Assembly: GCA_934322085.1 (NCBI GenBank)
Contig: CAKRGF010000010.1
Span: 6,734-70,733, forward strand
DNA: 64,000 nt
DNA from: an uncultured Eubacterium sp.
Lineage (GTDB): Bacteria > Bacillota > Clostridia > Lachnospirales > Lachnospiraceae
Direction of reading: 5' to 3'
Shown: in pieces, positions 25,513 to 34,176 of the stretch
Layout: every line of letters begins with the position of its first letter
Numbering within the stretch: the stretch's first letter is position 1
Translations under genes and position numbers: made by a program
Notes under the pieces: generated by a model
The model's input: only the letters and a program-made list of their open reading frames with translations
Told to the model about the DNA's origin: nothing
The model's database searches: none

Positions 25513-26190
25513 CTATTTTTTGTGTATCGCCGTCACATTTTGCGTGTAGGCCTTGTCGCAGGTGCGAAGTCCGTCGATATGTTCAAATAAATCAGGTTTG
25601 ATTGGTGTACCGAGTGGATCCAGAATAAAATCAATCCCCTCACGACGTGCTAGTTTTGCGGCAGATACAAAATCACTGTCTCCAGATATAAGGATAATCT
25701 GTTCTACTTGTTTTTTGTAAGCAAGCGAGGCAATATCCAATCCGATTTTCATATCTACCCCTTTTTGATCTATTTCAACACAAAAATCGGTTTCTGTTAA
25801 GTTGGCAAATGTCAAACTTCCATTACATAGTTTTTTTACAATATTAGGTCTTATTGTATAATAGGCCTGTTCTTCTGCTAATTTTCCCAGGCGAACGGCT
25901 AATTTTCGTTTTTTCTTTAATTCATTCAAAAAATCGCTCATCCATGTATAAAGTTCTGTTTTGGAAAAGTCTACCTGTTTTTGCAGAAAAGGGTGATAAA
26001 TTCGTTTCGAAGTTGGAGGACAATCATAATAGAATATTCTATACAAGTCATTGTTTTCACCATGTGAATTTAAATGTCTTTTGCAGTAATTTACAAGTTC
26101 AGTTGCCCGGTCTTTTGCGGATATGTCACCGAATACTTTTTGGGCACGTCTTGTATAGAATCCTCCATCTACTAAAATAGCTGTTTTCAT
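25513..26190 (-). CDS. NYN-domain (LabA/DUF88-type) protein, putative nuclease
   Basis: A 225-residue PIN-like NYN domain protein. It starts MKTAILVDGGFYTRR with the first acidic residue (D8), and has ISGDSDFVSAAKLARREG near residue 150, the second acidic cluster of NYN nucleases. A central insertion of charged sequence carries further conserved acids (about 125-135). Such proteins cut RNA or act in RNA turnover. The ATG follows AAGGAGAAA. A 170-base leader with its own promoter and a stable hairpin (26220-26269) lies upstream. Confidence 0.82.
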   Translation of the reverse strand: MKTAILVDGGFYTRRAQKVFGDISAKDRATELVNYCKRHLNSHGENNDLYRIFYYDCPPTSKRIYHPFLQKQVDFSKTELYTWMSDFLNELKKKRKLAVRLGKLAEEQAYYTIRPNIVKKLCNGSLTFANLTETDFCVEIDQKGVDMKIGLDIASLAYKKQVEQIILISGDSDFVSAAKLARREGIDFILDPLGTPIKPDLFEHIDGLRTCDKAYTQNVTAIHKK

Positions 26191-26219
26191 ATATTTCTCC
26201 TTATAATAGTAAATGAAAA

Positions 26220-26269
26220 GCTCTAGGGGTCGGCCTATCTCCTATTATGAGAGGCGTACAACCTAGAGC
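26220..26269 (-). promoter_or_regulatory. Structured leader upstream of the NYN gene
   Basis: On the minus strand GCTCTAGG pairs with CCTAGAGC to close a 50-base element, and inside it GCCTCTC pairs with GAGATAGGC across a 7-base loop. It sits between the promoter and start codon. It lacks a T run, so it is not an obvious terminator. I do not match it to a known riboswitch. Confidence 0.45.
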
Positions 26270-26300
26270 GTTATTAACATGTAACCTTTGTTACACTTTT

Positions 26301-26329
26301 ATACTATATGCAAATGAGGCAATTGTCAA
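26301..26329 (-). promoter_or_regulatory. Sigma-A promoter of the NYN gene
   Basis: On the minus strand TTGACA (26324-26329) and TAGTAT (26301-26306) are 17 bases apart. Transcription would start just before the structured leader. A small GTAAC/GTTAC hairpin (26281-26294) lies between. Confidence 0.7.
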
Positions 26330-26362
26330 TCTTTTTTTGACAATATTTTGAGAAAATATTAT

Positions 26363-27754
26363 TTACCCTCTCAATGCCTCATCAATTGCCTTAGCGGCAG
26401 CTTTTCCTGCGCCCATGGCAAGGATTACGGTTGCGGCACCTGTTACGGCGTCACCACCGGCGTATACATTATCGCGGGTTGTTAAACCGGATTCATCCTT
26501 TGTGATTAAGCATCCACGGTTATTTGCTTCCAGACCAGGAGTTGTGGAGCGAATCAATGGGTTTGGACTTGTACCGATGGACATAATTACGCTGTCAACA
26601 TCAAGAACAAATTCGCTGTCTGGTTTTTCAACCGGACGGCGGCGTCCGCTTTCATCCGGCTCGCCAAGTTCCATCTCAACACATTTCATGCCACATACCA
26701 TACCCTCGTCATTGCCAAGGATTTCAACCGGGTTATTTAATGTCTTAAAGATGATTCCCTCTTCTTCTGCATGCTCAACTTCTTCTTTACGAGCAGGAAG
26801 TTCTTCCATACCACGGCGGTATACAATGTAAACTTCTTCAGCACCAAGACGTTTTGCGCTGCGGGCTGCATCCATAGCTACGTTACCGCCACCGACAACC
26901 GCAACTTTCTTTGCGTGCTGGATTGGTGTTTTGCTTCCGTCGCGGTAAGCTTTCATGAGGTTAATACGAGTCAGGAATTCGTTTGCGGAATAAACACCCT
27001 TCAGACTTTCACCAGGGATATTCATGAAACGAGGAAGTCCTGCACCGGAACCAACGAAGATTGCTTCGTTACCCATTTCAAAAATTTCATCAATCGTTAA
27101 TACTTTACCAATTACCATATTGGTTTCTACATCAACACCGATTGCTTTCAAATTATCAATTTCCTTCTGCACAATTGCTTTTGGAAGACGGAATTCCGGA
27201 ATACCATAAACCAAAACGCCGCCGGCAAGGTGAAGTGCTTCAAAAATTGTTACTTTGTATCCTAATTTAGCCAAATCACCGGCAACGGTAAGACCACTTG
27301 GGCCGGCACCGATAACGGCAACTTTGTGACCGTTTGGCTCCGGTTTAACCGGTGCGTCTGTGCAGTGCTCTCTGTGGTAGTCAGCAACGAAACGCTCCAA
27401 TCGTCCGATACCAACCGGCTCGCCTTTGATACCGCGGACACATTTGCCTTCGCACTGATTTTCCTGTGGGCATACACGGCCACAGACAGCAGGAAGGGAA
27501 GTGGATTCTGAAAGAATCGCAAAAGCACCTTCAATATCTTCATTTGCTACGCGCTCAATAAATGCCGGAATGTTAATCTGAACCGGGCAGGCGCTGACGC
27601 AAGGTTTGTTTTTACAGTTTAAGCAGCGACGGGCTTCGTTTACTGCCATATCATAGGTGTAGCCAAGAGCTACTTCGTCAAAGTTTTTATTACGGACATC
27701 CGGGTCTTGTACCGGCATTGGGCATTTATTCATATCCATATTTCTCTCTGCCAT
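26363..27754 (-). CDS. nfnB: NADPH-dependent glutamate-synthase-like subunit, probably NfnB of the bifurcating transhydrogenase
   Basis: A 463-residue protein of the GltA small-subunit family. The N-terminal domain has CLNCKNKPCVSACP (C44, C47, C52, C56) and CGRVCPQENQCEGKC for two [4Fe-4S] clusters. Two dinucleotide folds follow: VIGAGPSGLTVAGDLA (about 158) for FAD and VVGGGNVAMDAAR (about 295) for NADPH. The Met at 27754 follows AAGGGGAAA. It lies 2 bases after a ferredoxin-NADP reductase-like gene with no glutamate synthase large subunit, so the NfnAB reading (NADH/ferredoxin/NADPH electron bifurcation) is favoured over glutamate synthesis. Confidence 0.88.
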   Translation of the reverse strand: MAERNMDMNKCPMPVQDPDVRNKNFDEVALGYTYDMAVNEARRCLNCKNKPCVSACPVQINIPAFIERVANEDIEGAFAILSESTSLPAVCGRVCPQENQCEGKCVRGIKGEPVGIGRLERFVADYHREHCTDAPVKPEPNGHKVAVIGAGPSGLTVAGDLAKLGYKVTIFEALHLAGGVLVYGIPEFRLPKAIVQKEIDNLKAIGVDVETNMVIGKVLTIDEIFEMGNEAIFVGSGAGLPRFMNIPGESLKGVYSANEFLTRINLMKAYRDGSKTPIQHAKKVAVVGGGNVAMDAARSAKRLGAEEVYIVYRRGMEELPARKEEVEHAEEEGIIFKTLNNPVEILGNDEGMVCGMKCVEMELGEPDESGRRRPVEKPDSEFVLDVDSVIMSIGTSPNPLIRSTTPGLEANNRGCLITKDESGLTTRDNVYAGGDAVTGAATVILAMGAGKAAAKAIDEALRG

Positions 27755-27756
27755 GA

Positions 27757-28599
27757 TTAATTTTCCCCTTTCTTGAGTAGATTGCAATATTCATCGCGGG
27801 CGTGTGTCTCAAATTCTTTGTACATTGTTCCACGATGCATTGCTTCATCGAAATCAACGAGGTGTCCATCGAAATCCGGACCGTCTACGCAGGCAAATTT
27901 GGTTTCGCCACCAACTGTCAGACGACAGCCGCCGCACATACCGGTTCCGTCAATCATAATCGGGTTCATGCTGACAACGGTTTTGATGTCATATTTTTTC
28001 GTCGTCAGGCATACAAATTTCATCATAATCAATGGTCCGATGGCAATGACTTCATCGTATTCATTTCCATCCTGAATTAATTTTTCCAATGCGTCTGTTA
28101 CCAGACCTTTTTCACCATAGCTTCCGTCATCGGTCATCATGACAAGTTTGTCACTGGCTGCTTTGAATTCGTCCTCAAGAATTACTAAGTCCTGATTACG
28201 GAATCCGACGATGGCGTGAACTTCAGCACCCATCTGATGCAGTTTCTTTGTAATCGGATATGCAATGGCACAGCCAACACCACCGCCGACAACTGCTACT
28301 TTTTTCAAGCCTTCTGTGTGGGTAGGAACACCAAGTGGTCCTACGAAGTCGTGAATGTAATCCCCTTCGTTTAAGGTATCTAATTCCATTGTACCGGCAC
28401 CAACAATCTGATAAATAATGGTAACGGTTCCTGCCTCACGGTCAAAATCCGCGATTGTTAAAGGAATTCTCTCGCTATCTTCTTTTGCGCGGAAGATAAT
28501 AAATTGTCCCGGCTCTGCTTTCTTTGCAATCAAAGGAGCCTCTACTGTGATTTTACTGACAGTAGGATTCAGGGACTTTTTTTCAACAATTTTGAACAT
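27757..28599 (-). CDS. nfnA: Ferredoxin-NADP reductase-like subunit, probably NfnA
   Basis: A 280-residue sulfide-dehydrogenase/dihydroorotate-dehydrogenase electron-transfer-subunit type protein. The FAD domain is first (RIPLTIADFD near 56). The NAD domain has VVGGGVGCAIAYPI (about 105), and a C-terminal [2Fe-2S] region has CGGCRLTVGGETKFAC near 230. The start at 28599 follows TGGAGGA; an upstream frame is not used. Together with the next gene it forms the NfnAB transhydrogenase common in anaerobic Clostridia. Confidence 0.88.
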   Translation of the reverse strand: MFKIVEKKSLNPTVSKITVEAPLIAKKAEPGQFIIFRAKEDSERIPLTIADFDREAGTVTIIYQIVGAGTMELDTLNEGDYIHDFVGPLGVPTHTEGLKKVAVVGGGVGCAIAYPITKKLHQMGAEVHAIVGFRNQDLVILEDEFKAASDKLVMMTDDGSYGEKGLVTDALEKLIQDGNEYDEVIAIGPLIMMKFVCLTTKKYDIKTVVSMNPIMIDGTGMCGGCRLTVGGETKFACVDGPDFDGHLVDFDEAMHRGTMYKEFETHARDEYCNLLKKGEN

Positions 28600-28728
28600 A
28601 AACAAAATCCTCCATTCATCTGTGTACATAAGTCAACATAATTCTATCATATTATAGGGGTAAATTCAAACGGATTCTTCTGGAAGTGTAAAAAATATAT
28701 TAAATATCACGATTTTGCGTTGTTTTTC

Positions 28729-28765
28729 TTGACAATAGAGAAAGCGTGATGTATTGTTTACAATA
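28729..28765 (+). promoter_or_regulatory. Promoter with overlapping palindrome before the acyl-CoA synthetase
   Basis: TTGACA (28729-28734) and TATTGT (28752-28757) are 17 bases apart. A 14-bp palindrome, TATTGT-TT-ACAATA at 28752-28765, covers the -10 and is a good candidate operator for a dimeric repressor. The regulator is not identifiable from the window. Confidence 0.6.
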
Positions 28766-28833
28766 TGATGTGGTTTTGAAAACTACATGGGACATAAAAA
28801 CAATTTGCAGGATATGATATAGGAGGAACGCAA

Positions 28834-30522
28834 ATGGCACTTTCAAAAGGCGATATTGCAGCACCATTTATTCAGGTTAAGGAAGATGAAAACGGTGTTT
28901 TGCAGGATATTAAATTTGTAAATGATGATAATTTTAACTTTGCCTATGATGTAGTAGACAAGATGGCAAAGAAAGCTCCGGACAAAGTAGCGATGCTTCA
29001 TATTTCAAAGGATGGAAAGGAACGCTCCTTTACCTTTTATGATATGGCACGCTATTCTTCTAAGGTAGCAAACTATCTTCAGTTTTTAGGAATTAAAAAA
29101 GGCGACCGCGTAATGCTCGTTTTAAAACGCCACTACCAATTCTGGTTTGCGATTTTGGCACTGCACAAGATTGGTGCAGTAGCAATTCCGGCAACAAATC
29201 TTTTGCTGAAATCCGATTTTGAATACCGTTTTAAAGCCGGTAATGTAGATGCGATTCTTTGTACGGCAGACGGTCCGGTTTCCCGTGAGGTTGATAAAGC
29301 GTGCCGCAGTTACAAAAATCTGAAAGTAAAAATCATGGTTGGTGCCAGCCGCAAAGGATGGCGCAGCTTTAACAAGGAAGTAAAATATTTTTCAAGTCAT
29401 TTCCGCAGACCACATGGTGAGAATGCAATCCATGGTGATGACCCATCGATTATGTTCTTTACTTCCGGTACGACTTCATATCCGAAAATTACAACCCATA
29501 ACTTTAAGTATCCTTTGGGACACTATGTGACAGCGAAATACTGGCATCAGGTTGACCCGGATGGCATCCATTTTGCCATTTCCGATACCGGCTGGGGAAA
29601 AGCTCTCTGGGGTAAAATTTATGGTCAGTGGCTGTGCGAGGCATGTATTTTTACCTATGATTTTGATAATTTCGATGCAAAAGAAATTCTTCATATGATT
29701 GAAAAATATAAAATTACAACATTTTGTGCACCGCCAACGGTTTACCGTGTAATGGTTCATTTGAAATTAGACCAGTACGATTTGTCTTCTTTGCAGAATG
29801 TAACAACAGCAGGCGAGGCATTGAATCCGGAAATCTTTGAGAAGTTTAAGGCAAAAACCGGACTTACTCTGATGGAGGGATTTGGACAGACCGAGACAAC
29901 ACTGACAATTGGCAACCTCGTTGGTACAACACCAAAACCGGGCTCCATGGGTGTGCCGACACCACAGTATGATGTACAGATTATGCTGCCGGATGGAACA
30001 CTTGCCGGTCCGGAAGAAGAGGGCGAAATTGTTATCTGCACAGAAGATGGTGCGCCAAATGGTTTGTTTATGGAATATTACGGCGATGAAGAAAAAACAC
30101 AGAATGCATGGCATGATGGTTATTATCACACAGGTGATACCGCTTACTTTGATGAGGACGGTTATCTGTGGTATGTCGGACGTACCGATGATGTAATTAA
30201 ATCCAGCGGCTACCGCATCGGACCATTTGAAATTGAAAATGAAATTATGAAACTTCCATACGTTTTGGAGTGTGCCGTTACTTCCGTTCCGGACCCAATC
30301 CGCGGTCAGGCAATTAAGGCAAGTATCGTTCTTGCCAACGGTGAAGAGGGAACGGATAAACTGCGAAATGAGATTATGAAATCCTTGAAAAAGAATATTG
30401 CGTCATATAAATGGCCAAAAATACTTGACTTTACGAAAGAATTGCCTAAAACTATAAGTGGTAAGATTCGTAGAAAAGAAATCAAGGAGAATGACTGGAA
30501 TGAAAATGAAGACAACGAATAG
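28834..30522 (+). CDS. AMP-binding acyl-CoA synthetase (medium-chain ACSM-like)
   Basis: A 562-residue adenylate-forming enzyme. The phosphate-binding loop is SGTTSYPK (about 211-218), where a Ser stands in for the usual Gly. Later motifs are GFGQTETT (about 349), the YHTGD motif (about 431) and GRTDDVIKSSGYRIGPFEIE (about 449), with the acyl-transfer Lys region ISGKIRRKEI near the end. It fits the acetyl/medium-chain acyl-CoA synthetase group that works on free fatty acids. A TAGGAGGA site precedes the ATG. The last 23 bases overlap fabF. Confidence 0.88.
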   Translation: MALSKGDIAAPFIQVKEDENGVLQDIKFVNDDNFNFAYDVVDKMAKKAPDKVAMLHISKDGKERSFTFYDMARYSSKVANYLQFLGIKKGDRVMLVLKRHYQFWFAILALHKIGAVAIPATNLLLKSDFEYRFKAGNVDAILCTADGPVSREVDKACRSYKNLKVKIMVGASRKGWRSFNKEVKYFSSHFRRPHGENAIHGDDPSIMFFTSGTTSYPKITTHNFKYPLGHYVTAKYWHQVDPDGIHFAISDTGWGKALWGKIYGQWLCEACIFTYDFDNFDAKEILHMIEKYKITTFCAPPTVYRVMVHLKLDQYDLSSLQNVTTAGEALNPEIFEKFKAKTGLTLMEGFGQTETTLTIGNLVGTTPKPGSMGVPTPQYDVQIMLPDGTLAGPEEEGEIVICTEDGAPNGLFMEYYGDEEKTQNAWHDGYYHTGDTAYFDEDGYLWYVGRTDDVIKSSGYRIGPFEIENEIMKLPYVLECAVTSVPDPIRGQAIKASIVLANGEEGTDKLRNEIMKSLKKNIASYKWPKILDFTKELPKTISGKIRRKEIKENDWNENEDNE

Positions 30523-31750
30523 TCGGCTTGTCATCACCGGAATGGGTGCTGTGACGCCGATTGGAATTGGCGTAGAGAATTATTGGAAAAATCTTGTGGC
30601 CGGAAAATGCGGTGTGGAAGCAATTACCCGCTTTGACACCGAAGAGCTACCGGTAAAAATTGCAGCTGAGGTCAAAGATTTTAATGCGGAAGACTTTATG
30701 CCAAAGAAACTGACGCGTGAAATGGACGTGTTTATGCAGTATGGTTACGCAGCAGCAATGGAAGCAATCGCAGATGCCGGAGAGGAAATTGCTGTACCGG
30801 ATCGCATGGGTATCGTCGTTGGTACGGCACTTGGTGGTATTTCACCGATTGCAGAAGTGCAGGATGGATTAAGCAAGGGAGAGCATAAAAAAGTCAGCCC
30901 GCGTTTTGTTCCGAAAATTATCGGCAACGAGGCAGCAGCCCAGGTGGCAATTGCAAAAGGCTATCGTGGTCCAAGTCTGACGGTGAGCACAGCATGTTCT
31001 TCCGGCGGTGACGCAATCAGTACCGCCTGCATGTTAATTATGTCCGGCCAGGCAGATGCTGTTCTTGCGATGGGAACGGAATCCGCATTATCCCCATTGT
31101 TTATTCAGGGACTGGCTTCAGCACATGCTTTGTCCACCAATAATGAAAATCCGCAGCAGGCGAGCCGTCCGTTTGATAAAGACCGTGATGGTTTTGTCAT
31201 TGGCGAAGGCGGTGGCGCGCTGATTATTGAGACGGAAGAAAATGCAAAAAAACGCGGTGCCAAAATTTATGCGGAACTCGCAGGATTTTCCAACTGCACC
31301 GACGGCTACCACGTAACAAGCCCGCATCCAGAAGGAATTGGTGCGGTATTCTGCATGGAAAAAGCAATTGAGCATGCAGGTATCACAAAAGAATCCGTAG
31401 ATTATATTAATACACATGGAACTTCTACCGGTATGGGGGACCCAATTGAAACGAATGCGATTGCAGAACTTTTTTCAGAACATGCTGGCGAAATGGCAGT
31501 GACTTCGACAAAGGGCGCAACCGGACATATGATGGGTGCCGGCGGTATTACCGAGGCGATTACATGTATTCAGTGTATCCGCACTGGCGTTGTTCCACCA
31601 ACATTAAATCTGGATGAATTGGATGAAAAATGTGCATCCTTGAATTATGTTCCACATAAGGCAATTGAAAAAGAGGTTCGTGTGGCAATGAGTAATTCGT
31701 TTGGATTTGGCGGGCAGAATTCAAGTGTGATTTTTTGCCGCTATGAGTGA
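30500..31750 (+). CDS. fabF: 3-oxoacyl-ACP synthase II (KAS II)
   Basis: A 416-residue condensing enzyme with the full Cys-His-His triad: C166 in STACSSGGDA, His in NTHGTSTGMGD (about 305) and His in KGATGHMMGAGG (about 341). Length fits FabF. The ATG at 30500 is set by AAGGAG 10 bases upstream, inside the synthetase gene. It sits with an acyl-CoA synthetase instead of the fab operon, so it may be a second FabF used with imported or special acyl groups. Palindrome E follows 27 bases after the stop. Confidence 0.9.
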   Translation: MKMKTTNSRLVITGMGAVTPIGIGVENYWKNLVAGKCGVEAITRFDTEELPVKIAAEVKDFNAEDFMPKKLTREMDVFMQYGYAAAMEAIADAGEEIAVPDRMGIVVGTALGGISPIAEVQDGLSKGEHKKVSPRFVPKIIGNEAAAQVAIAKGYRGPSLTVSTACSSGGDAISTACMLIMSGQADAVLAMGTESALSPLFIQGLASAHALSTNNENPQQASRPFDKDRDGFVIGEGGGALIIETEENAKKRGAKIYAELAGFSNCTDGYHVTSPHPEGIGAVFCMEKAIEHAGITKESVDYINTHGTSTGMGDPIETNAIAELFSEHAGEMAVTSTKGATGHMMGAGGITEAITCIQCIRTGVVPPTLNLDELDEKCASLNYVPHKAIEKEVRVAMSNSFGFGGQNSSVIFCRYE

Positions 31751-31777
31751 TAAACAATTATGATGTAATAGTTAATA

Positions 31778-31914
31778 AAAAAGAGACGGTTAATTTCCCA
31801 TTCGGAATCGCTTCCGCTGAGAGAACACACGCAGCGGTGCATGAGGGCAGACTACGCCCTCTGCGCACCGGCGGTGTTCAACATTCCTCATGGTGAAATT
31901 AACCGTCTCTTTTT
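31778..31914 (-). repeat. Long structured palindrome, copy E; also able to act as terminator
   Basis: The closing stem is 20 bp perfect (AAAAAGAGACGGTTAATTTC and complement), extended by CCAT/ATGG. Read on the minus strand it has the family core: a 3-base linker GTT, an upper arm with heptaloop GTAGTCT, and AGC-GGAA-GCG (complement of 31809-31818), the GNRA-capped mini-hairpin, then return to the closing stem. The stem sequences share almost nothing with copies A-D. A and T runs at the two ends mean it could stop transcription from either side. Confidence 0.75.
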
Positions 31915-32093
31915 GTTTATCATTACATCATGATTAGTTTTGACAAAAGAGGACTTTTTTATGCGGGCAATCCAGTCAATGCAACGCAAACAGGCTGAAA
32001 ATCTTAAAAGGGTTGCTTATCTGTAAAGACATGGCGGGGAAAGGGCAACCATGAATGGAATAAATTGATAAAAGAGTTGCAGTAACAGAAGTT

Positions 32094-32183
32094 AAAAGAA
32101 GAAAGAATCACAAATCAGGGAGAAACATTATTCGCATTTGCGAATTCTCTGTTTCGAGTCGATTTGTGATTCTTTCTTCTTTT
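32094..32183. repeat. Long perfect hairpin, 23-bp arms
   Basis: Arms at 32094-32116 and 32161-32183 are perfectly complementary over 23 bp, with a nested GAAACA/TGTTTC and TTCGC/GCGAA stem inside. It ends TTCTTCTTTT, so it can act as a terminator in either direction. It does not have the GNRA mini-hairpin of the A-E family. The stretch 31915-32093 between it and palindrome E holds no convincing gene. Confidence 0.7.
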
Positions 32184-32274
32184 GAGTTGTACCTGCAAAT
32201 TTGCATATTTTTCAAAAAATCGGAAATCCTATAAGAAAGTCACAAGTGGATGACTTTGGAAAGGATGATTTTAT

Positions 32275-32745
32275 TTGGGCAAGAAGAAATTTTTTGCGGC
32301 GGCTTTTGCAGCATTGATTTTGTGGGGCATTGTGATTTTGCAGACTGTTTTAACCAGATGGTATGTTTCGCAGACTGCGTTTGAACAGGCATTTGCAAAA
32401 AGTGATATTATGAAAGCATCAACTCAGGAAGCGGCTGCTGATACAAGAAATATAAATAGTAACAATCGTGTCATGGAAGGCGTGGTAAATGGCAGACTGA
32501 ATGCATCGGAGCAGCAAACAATGGCAGACAAGCTTTTCCGTCAGTTTGGTGGAGGAGAAGTAATGGATAGCAATTCCGGAAGCTGTTCGGATTACTATGT
32601 GGCATATGGCTATACAAGAGGATTTGAAGGTTCTAAAAAAGTAAATGGCAGACGCATAAATATGATGGCTGCATTTTCGTATGATGAAAACAAGGACGTT
32701 ACAAAAGTTGTGTTTGGAACACCACTCATTAACAGCGATTTTTGA
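32275..32745 (+). CDS. Membrane-anchored protein of unknown function
   Basis: A 156-residue protein with a TTG start set by GGAAAGGATG upstream. One N-terminal transmembrane helix (residues about 5-24) precedes an extracytoplasmic domain. The latter half, SDYYVAYGYTRGFEG and later NMMAAFSYDENKDVTKVVFGTP, is somewhat like YwmB-family proteins, but the protein is shorter and the match is weak. It lies 57 bases before spmA, which suggests a role in sporulation or the cell envelope. Confidence 0.6.
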   Translation: MGKKKFFAAAFAALILWGIVILQTVLTRWYVSQTAFEQAFAKSDIMKASTQEAAADTRNINSNNRVMEGVVNGRLNASEQQTMADKLFRQFGGGEVMDSNSGSCSDYYVAYGYTRGFEGSKKVNGRRINMMAAFSYDENKDVTKVVFGTPLINSDF

Positions 32746-32802
32746 TTTTGTCGGAATGTTTATCTTCCTGCCGCATACAATAAAAGAAAAAGGCGTGTGC
32801 GT

Positions 32803-33396
32803 ATGCTCAATAAACTTTGGGGATTTATGATTCTCATTGGGATTTTGTTTGCGGCGGCAACCGGCAAAATCGGAGAAATCGGAACAGCAGCACTGGATTC
32901 GTCAAAAGAAGCAGTGACTTTATGTATTACGATGCTTGGCATCATGTCCATGTGGACAGGACTTATGAATATTGCAAAAAAGGCAGGAATTATTGATGCG
33001 CTTACAAAAGCACTTCGACCGGTTCTTGCCTTTTTGTTTCCGGGAGTGCCAAAAGAGCATAAGGCAAATGAATATATGGCTGCCAATATGATTAGTAATG
33101 TGCTTGGACTTGGATGGGCGGCTACGCCGGTTGGTTTAAAGGCAATGGAGGAACTGAAAAAATTAAATCATGGAAGCCACATTGCCAGTGCGGATATGTG
33201 TACTTTTTTGATTATCAATATTTCTTCTCTGCAATTGATTCCGGTTAATATTATAGCGTATCGAAGCCAGTATGGTTCTGCTTCGCCTGCTTCAATTCTT
33301 GGCATGGGGCTAGTGGCTACAATTGTATCGACGGCAGCCGGTGTTATTTTTTCTGTAATAGCAAGAAAAGTATCAAAGAAAAAGGGGGAGCGGTAA
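32803..33396 (+). CDS. spmA: Spore maturation protein A
   Basis: A 197-residue membrane protein (SpmA of Bacillus is 196). It belongs to the nucleoside-recognition (Gate) domain group, with NMISNVLGLGWAATPVGLKAMEEL (about residues 89-112, quoted as NMISNVLGLGWA and ATPVGLKAMEEL) as the hallmark. The ATG at 32803 is chosen over a GTG two codons earlier for length and spacing. In Bacillus it is needed for spore core dehydration. spmB follows directly. Confidence 0.92.
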   Translation: MLNKLWGFMILIGILFAAATGKIGEIGTAALDSSKEAVTLCITMLGIMSMWTGLMNIAKKAGIIDALTKALRPVLAFLFPGVPKEHKANEYMAANMISNVLGLGWAATPVGLKAMEELKKLNHGSHIASADMCTFLIINISSLQLIPVNIIAYRSQYGSASPASILGMGLVATIVSTAAGVIFSVIARKVSKKKGER

Positions 33397-33921
33397 ATGG
33401 AAATCCTTTATTATATTTCAGATTGCATGATACCATTCGTGATTCTCTATCTTGTCGGCTATGGCATGTGCAAAAAAGTGGATATTTTTGATTCGTTTAT
33501 TGAGGGAGCCAAAGATGGATTTTTGACGGTCTATAAAATTCTGCCGACGTTAATTGGTTTGATGATTGGTGTAGGAATTTTGCGGCAGTCCGGTTTTATG
33601 GAGTGGCTCGCCGGTATATTTGCCCCGGTTGTAAATATCCTTCATTTCCCGGGCGAACTGCTTCCACTTTTTATCGTGAAAATGTTCTCATCCTCGGCGG
33701 CAACCGGTCTTTTACTTGATGTATACAAAACATATGGAACCGATTCCTATCTTGGCACATTAGCGTCAGTTCTTATGAGCTGTTCGGAAACCATTTTCTA
33801 TACAATGAGCGTTTATTTTATGACGGCGCGCGTGACAAAAACGCGTTATACACTTACCGGAGCGCTGGTGGCAACATTTGCCGGGGCGATGGTGGCAGTT
33901 TTGCTGGTAGGTATGTCGTAA
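33397..33921 (+). CDS. spmB: Spore maturation protein B
   Basis: A 174-residue partner of SpmA with several transmembrane helices and the motif VKMFSSSAATGLLLDVYKTYG (about residues 94-113) typical of SpmB. Its ATG is the codon directly after the spmA stop, with GGGGGAG inside the spmA end, so the two are translationally coupled. Length matches Bacillus SpmB (178). Confidence 0.92.
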   Translation: MEILYYISDCMIPFVILYLVGYGMCKKVDIFDSFIEGAKDGFLTVYKILPTLIGLMIGVGILRQSGFMEWLAGIFAPVVNILHFPGELLPLFIVKMFSSSAATGLLLDVYKTYGTDSYLGTLASVLMSCSETIFYTMSVYFMTARVTKTRYTLTGALVATFAGAMVAVLLVGMS

Positions 33922-33937
33922 AGGACTAAAGTGAATC

Positions 33938-33966
33938 TTGCGTTCTTTTATGGAGAATGCTACAAT
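33938..33966 (+). promoter_or_regulatory. Sigma-A promoter of the zeta-toxin-like pair
   Basis: TTGCGT (33938-33943) and TACAAT (33961-33966) are 17 bases apart, 30 bases before the small first gene. Confidence 0.6.
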
Positions 33967-33996
33967 TGAAAAAAATACAATGTGAGGTGAAAGACT

Positions 33997-34176
33997 ATGT
34001 CAAATATTGAAGCGGCACGTAAATTGTATGAGCAATGCAAGGATATGGATATAGATGAAACGAGAGAATTAGTTTTGGCGGCAAAAAATGAGGATGAAAT
34101 TGAATTTTTTTCGCTTTTGAGTGATTTTATTTTACAAAGAAAGCAAAAGAAAGTTATTGAGCAGGGGAGATTTTAG
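33997..34176 (+). CDS. Small protein, putative antitoxin partner of the zeta-like ATPase
   Basis: A 59-residue, highly charged, helical protein (starts MSNIEAARKLYEQCKDMD). A good TGAGGTGA site precedes the ATG. Its TAG shares a base with the GTG start of the next gene, so translation is coupled. Small helical proteins placed just before a zeta-toxin gene are typical antitoxins of epsilon/zeta-like systems, though the sequence is not recognisable as epsilon. The role is inferred from position. Confidence 0.65.
   Translation: MSNIEAARKLYEQCKDMDIDETRELVLAAKNEDEIEFFSLLSDFILQRKQKKVIEQGRF

Noticed and set aside
30458..30499. Upstream extension of fabF
   Set aside because: It overlaps the acyl-CoA synthetase C terminus and the ribosome site favours 30500.
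31961..32026. A 21-residue frame (MRAIQSMQRKQAENLKRVAYL) after an AGAGGA site
   Set aside because: Too short and without membrane or other recognisable character; no promoter or partner. Possible but not supported.
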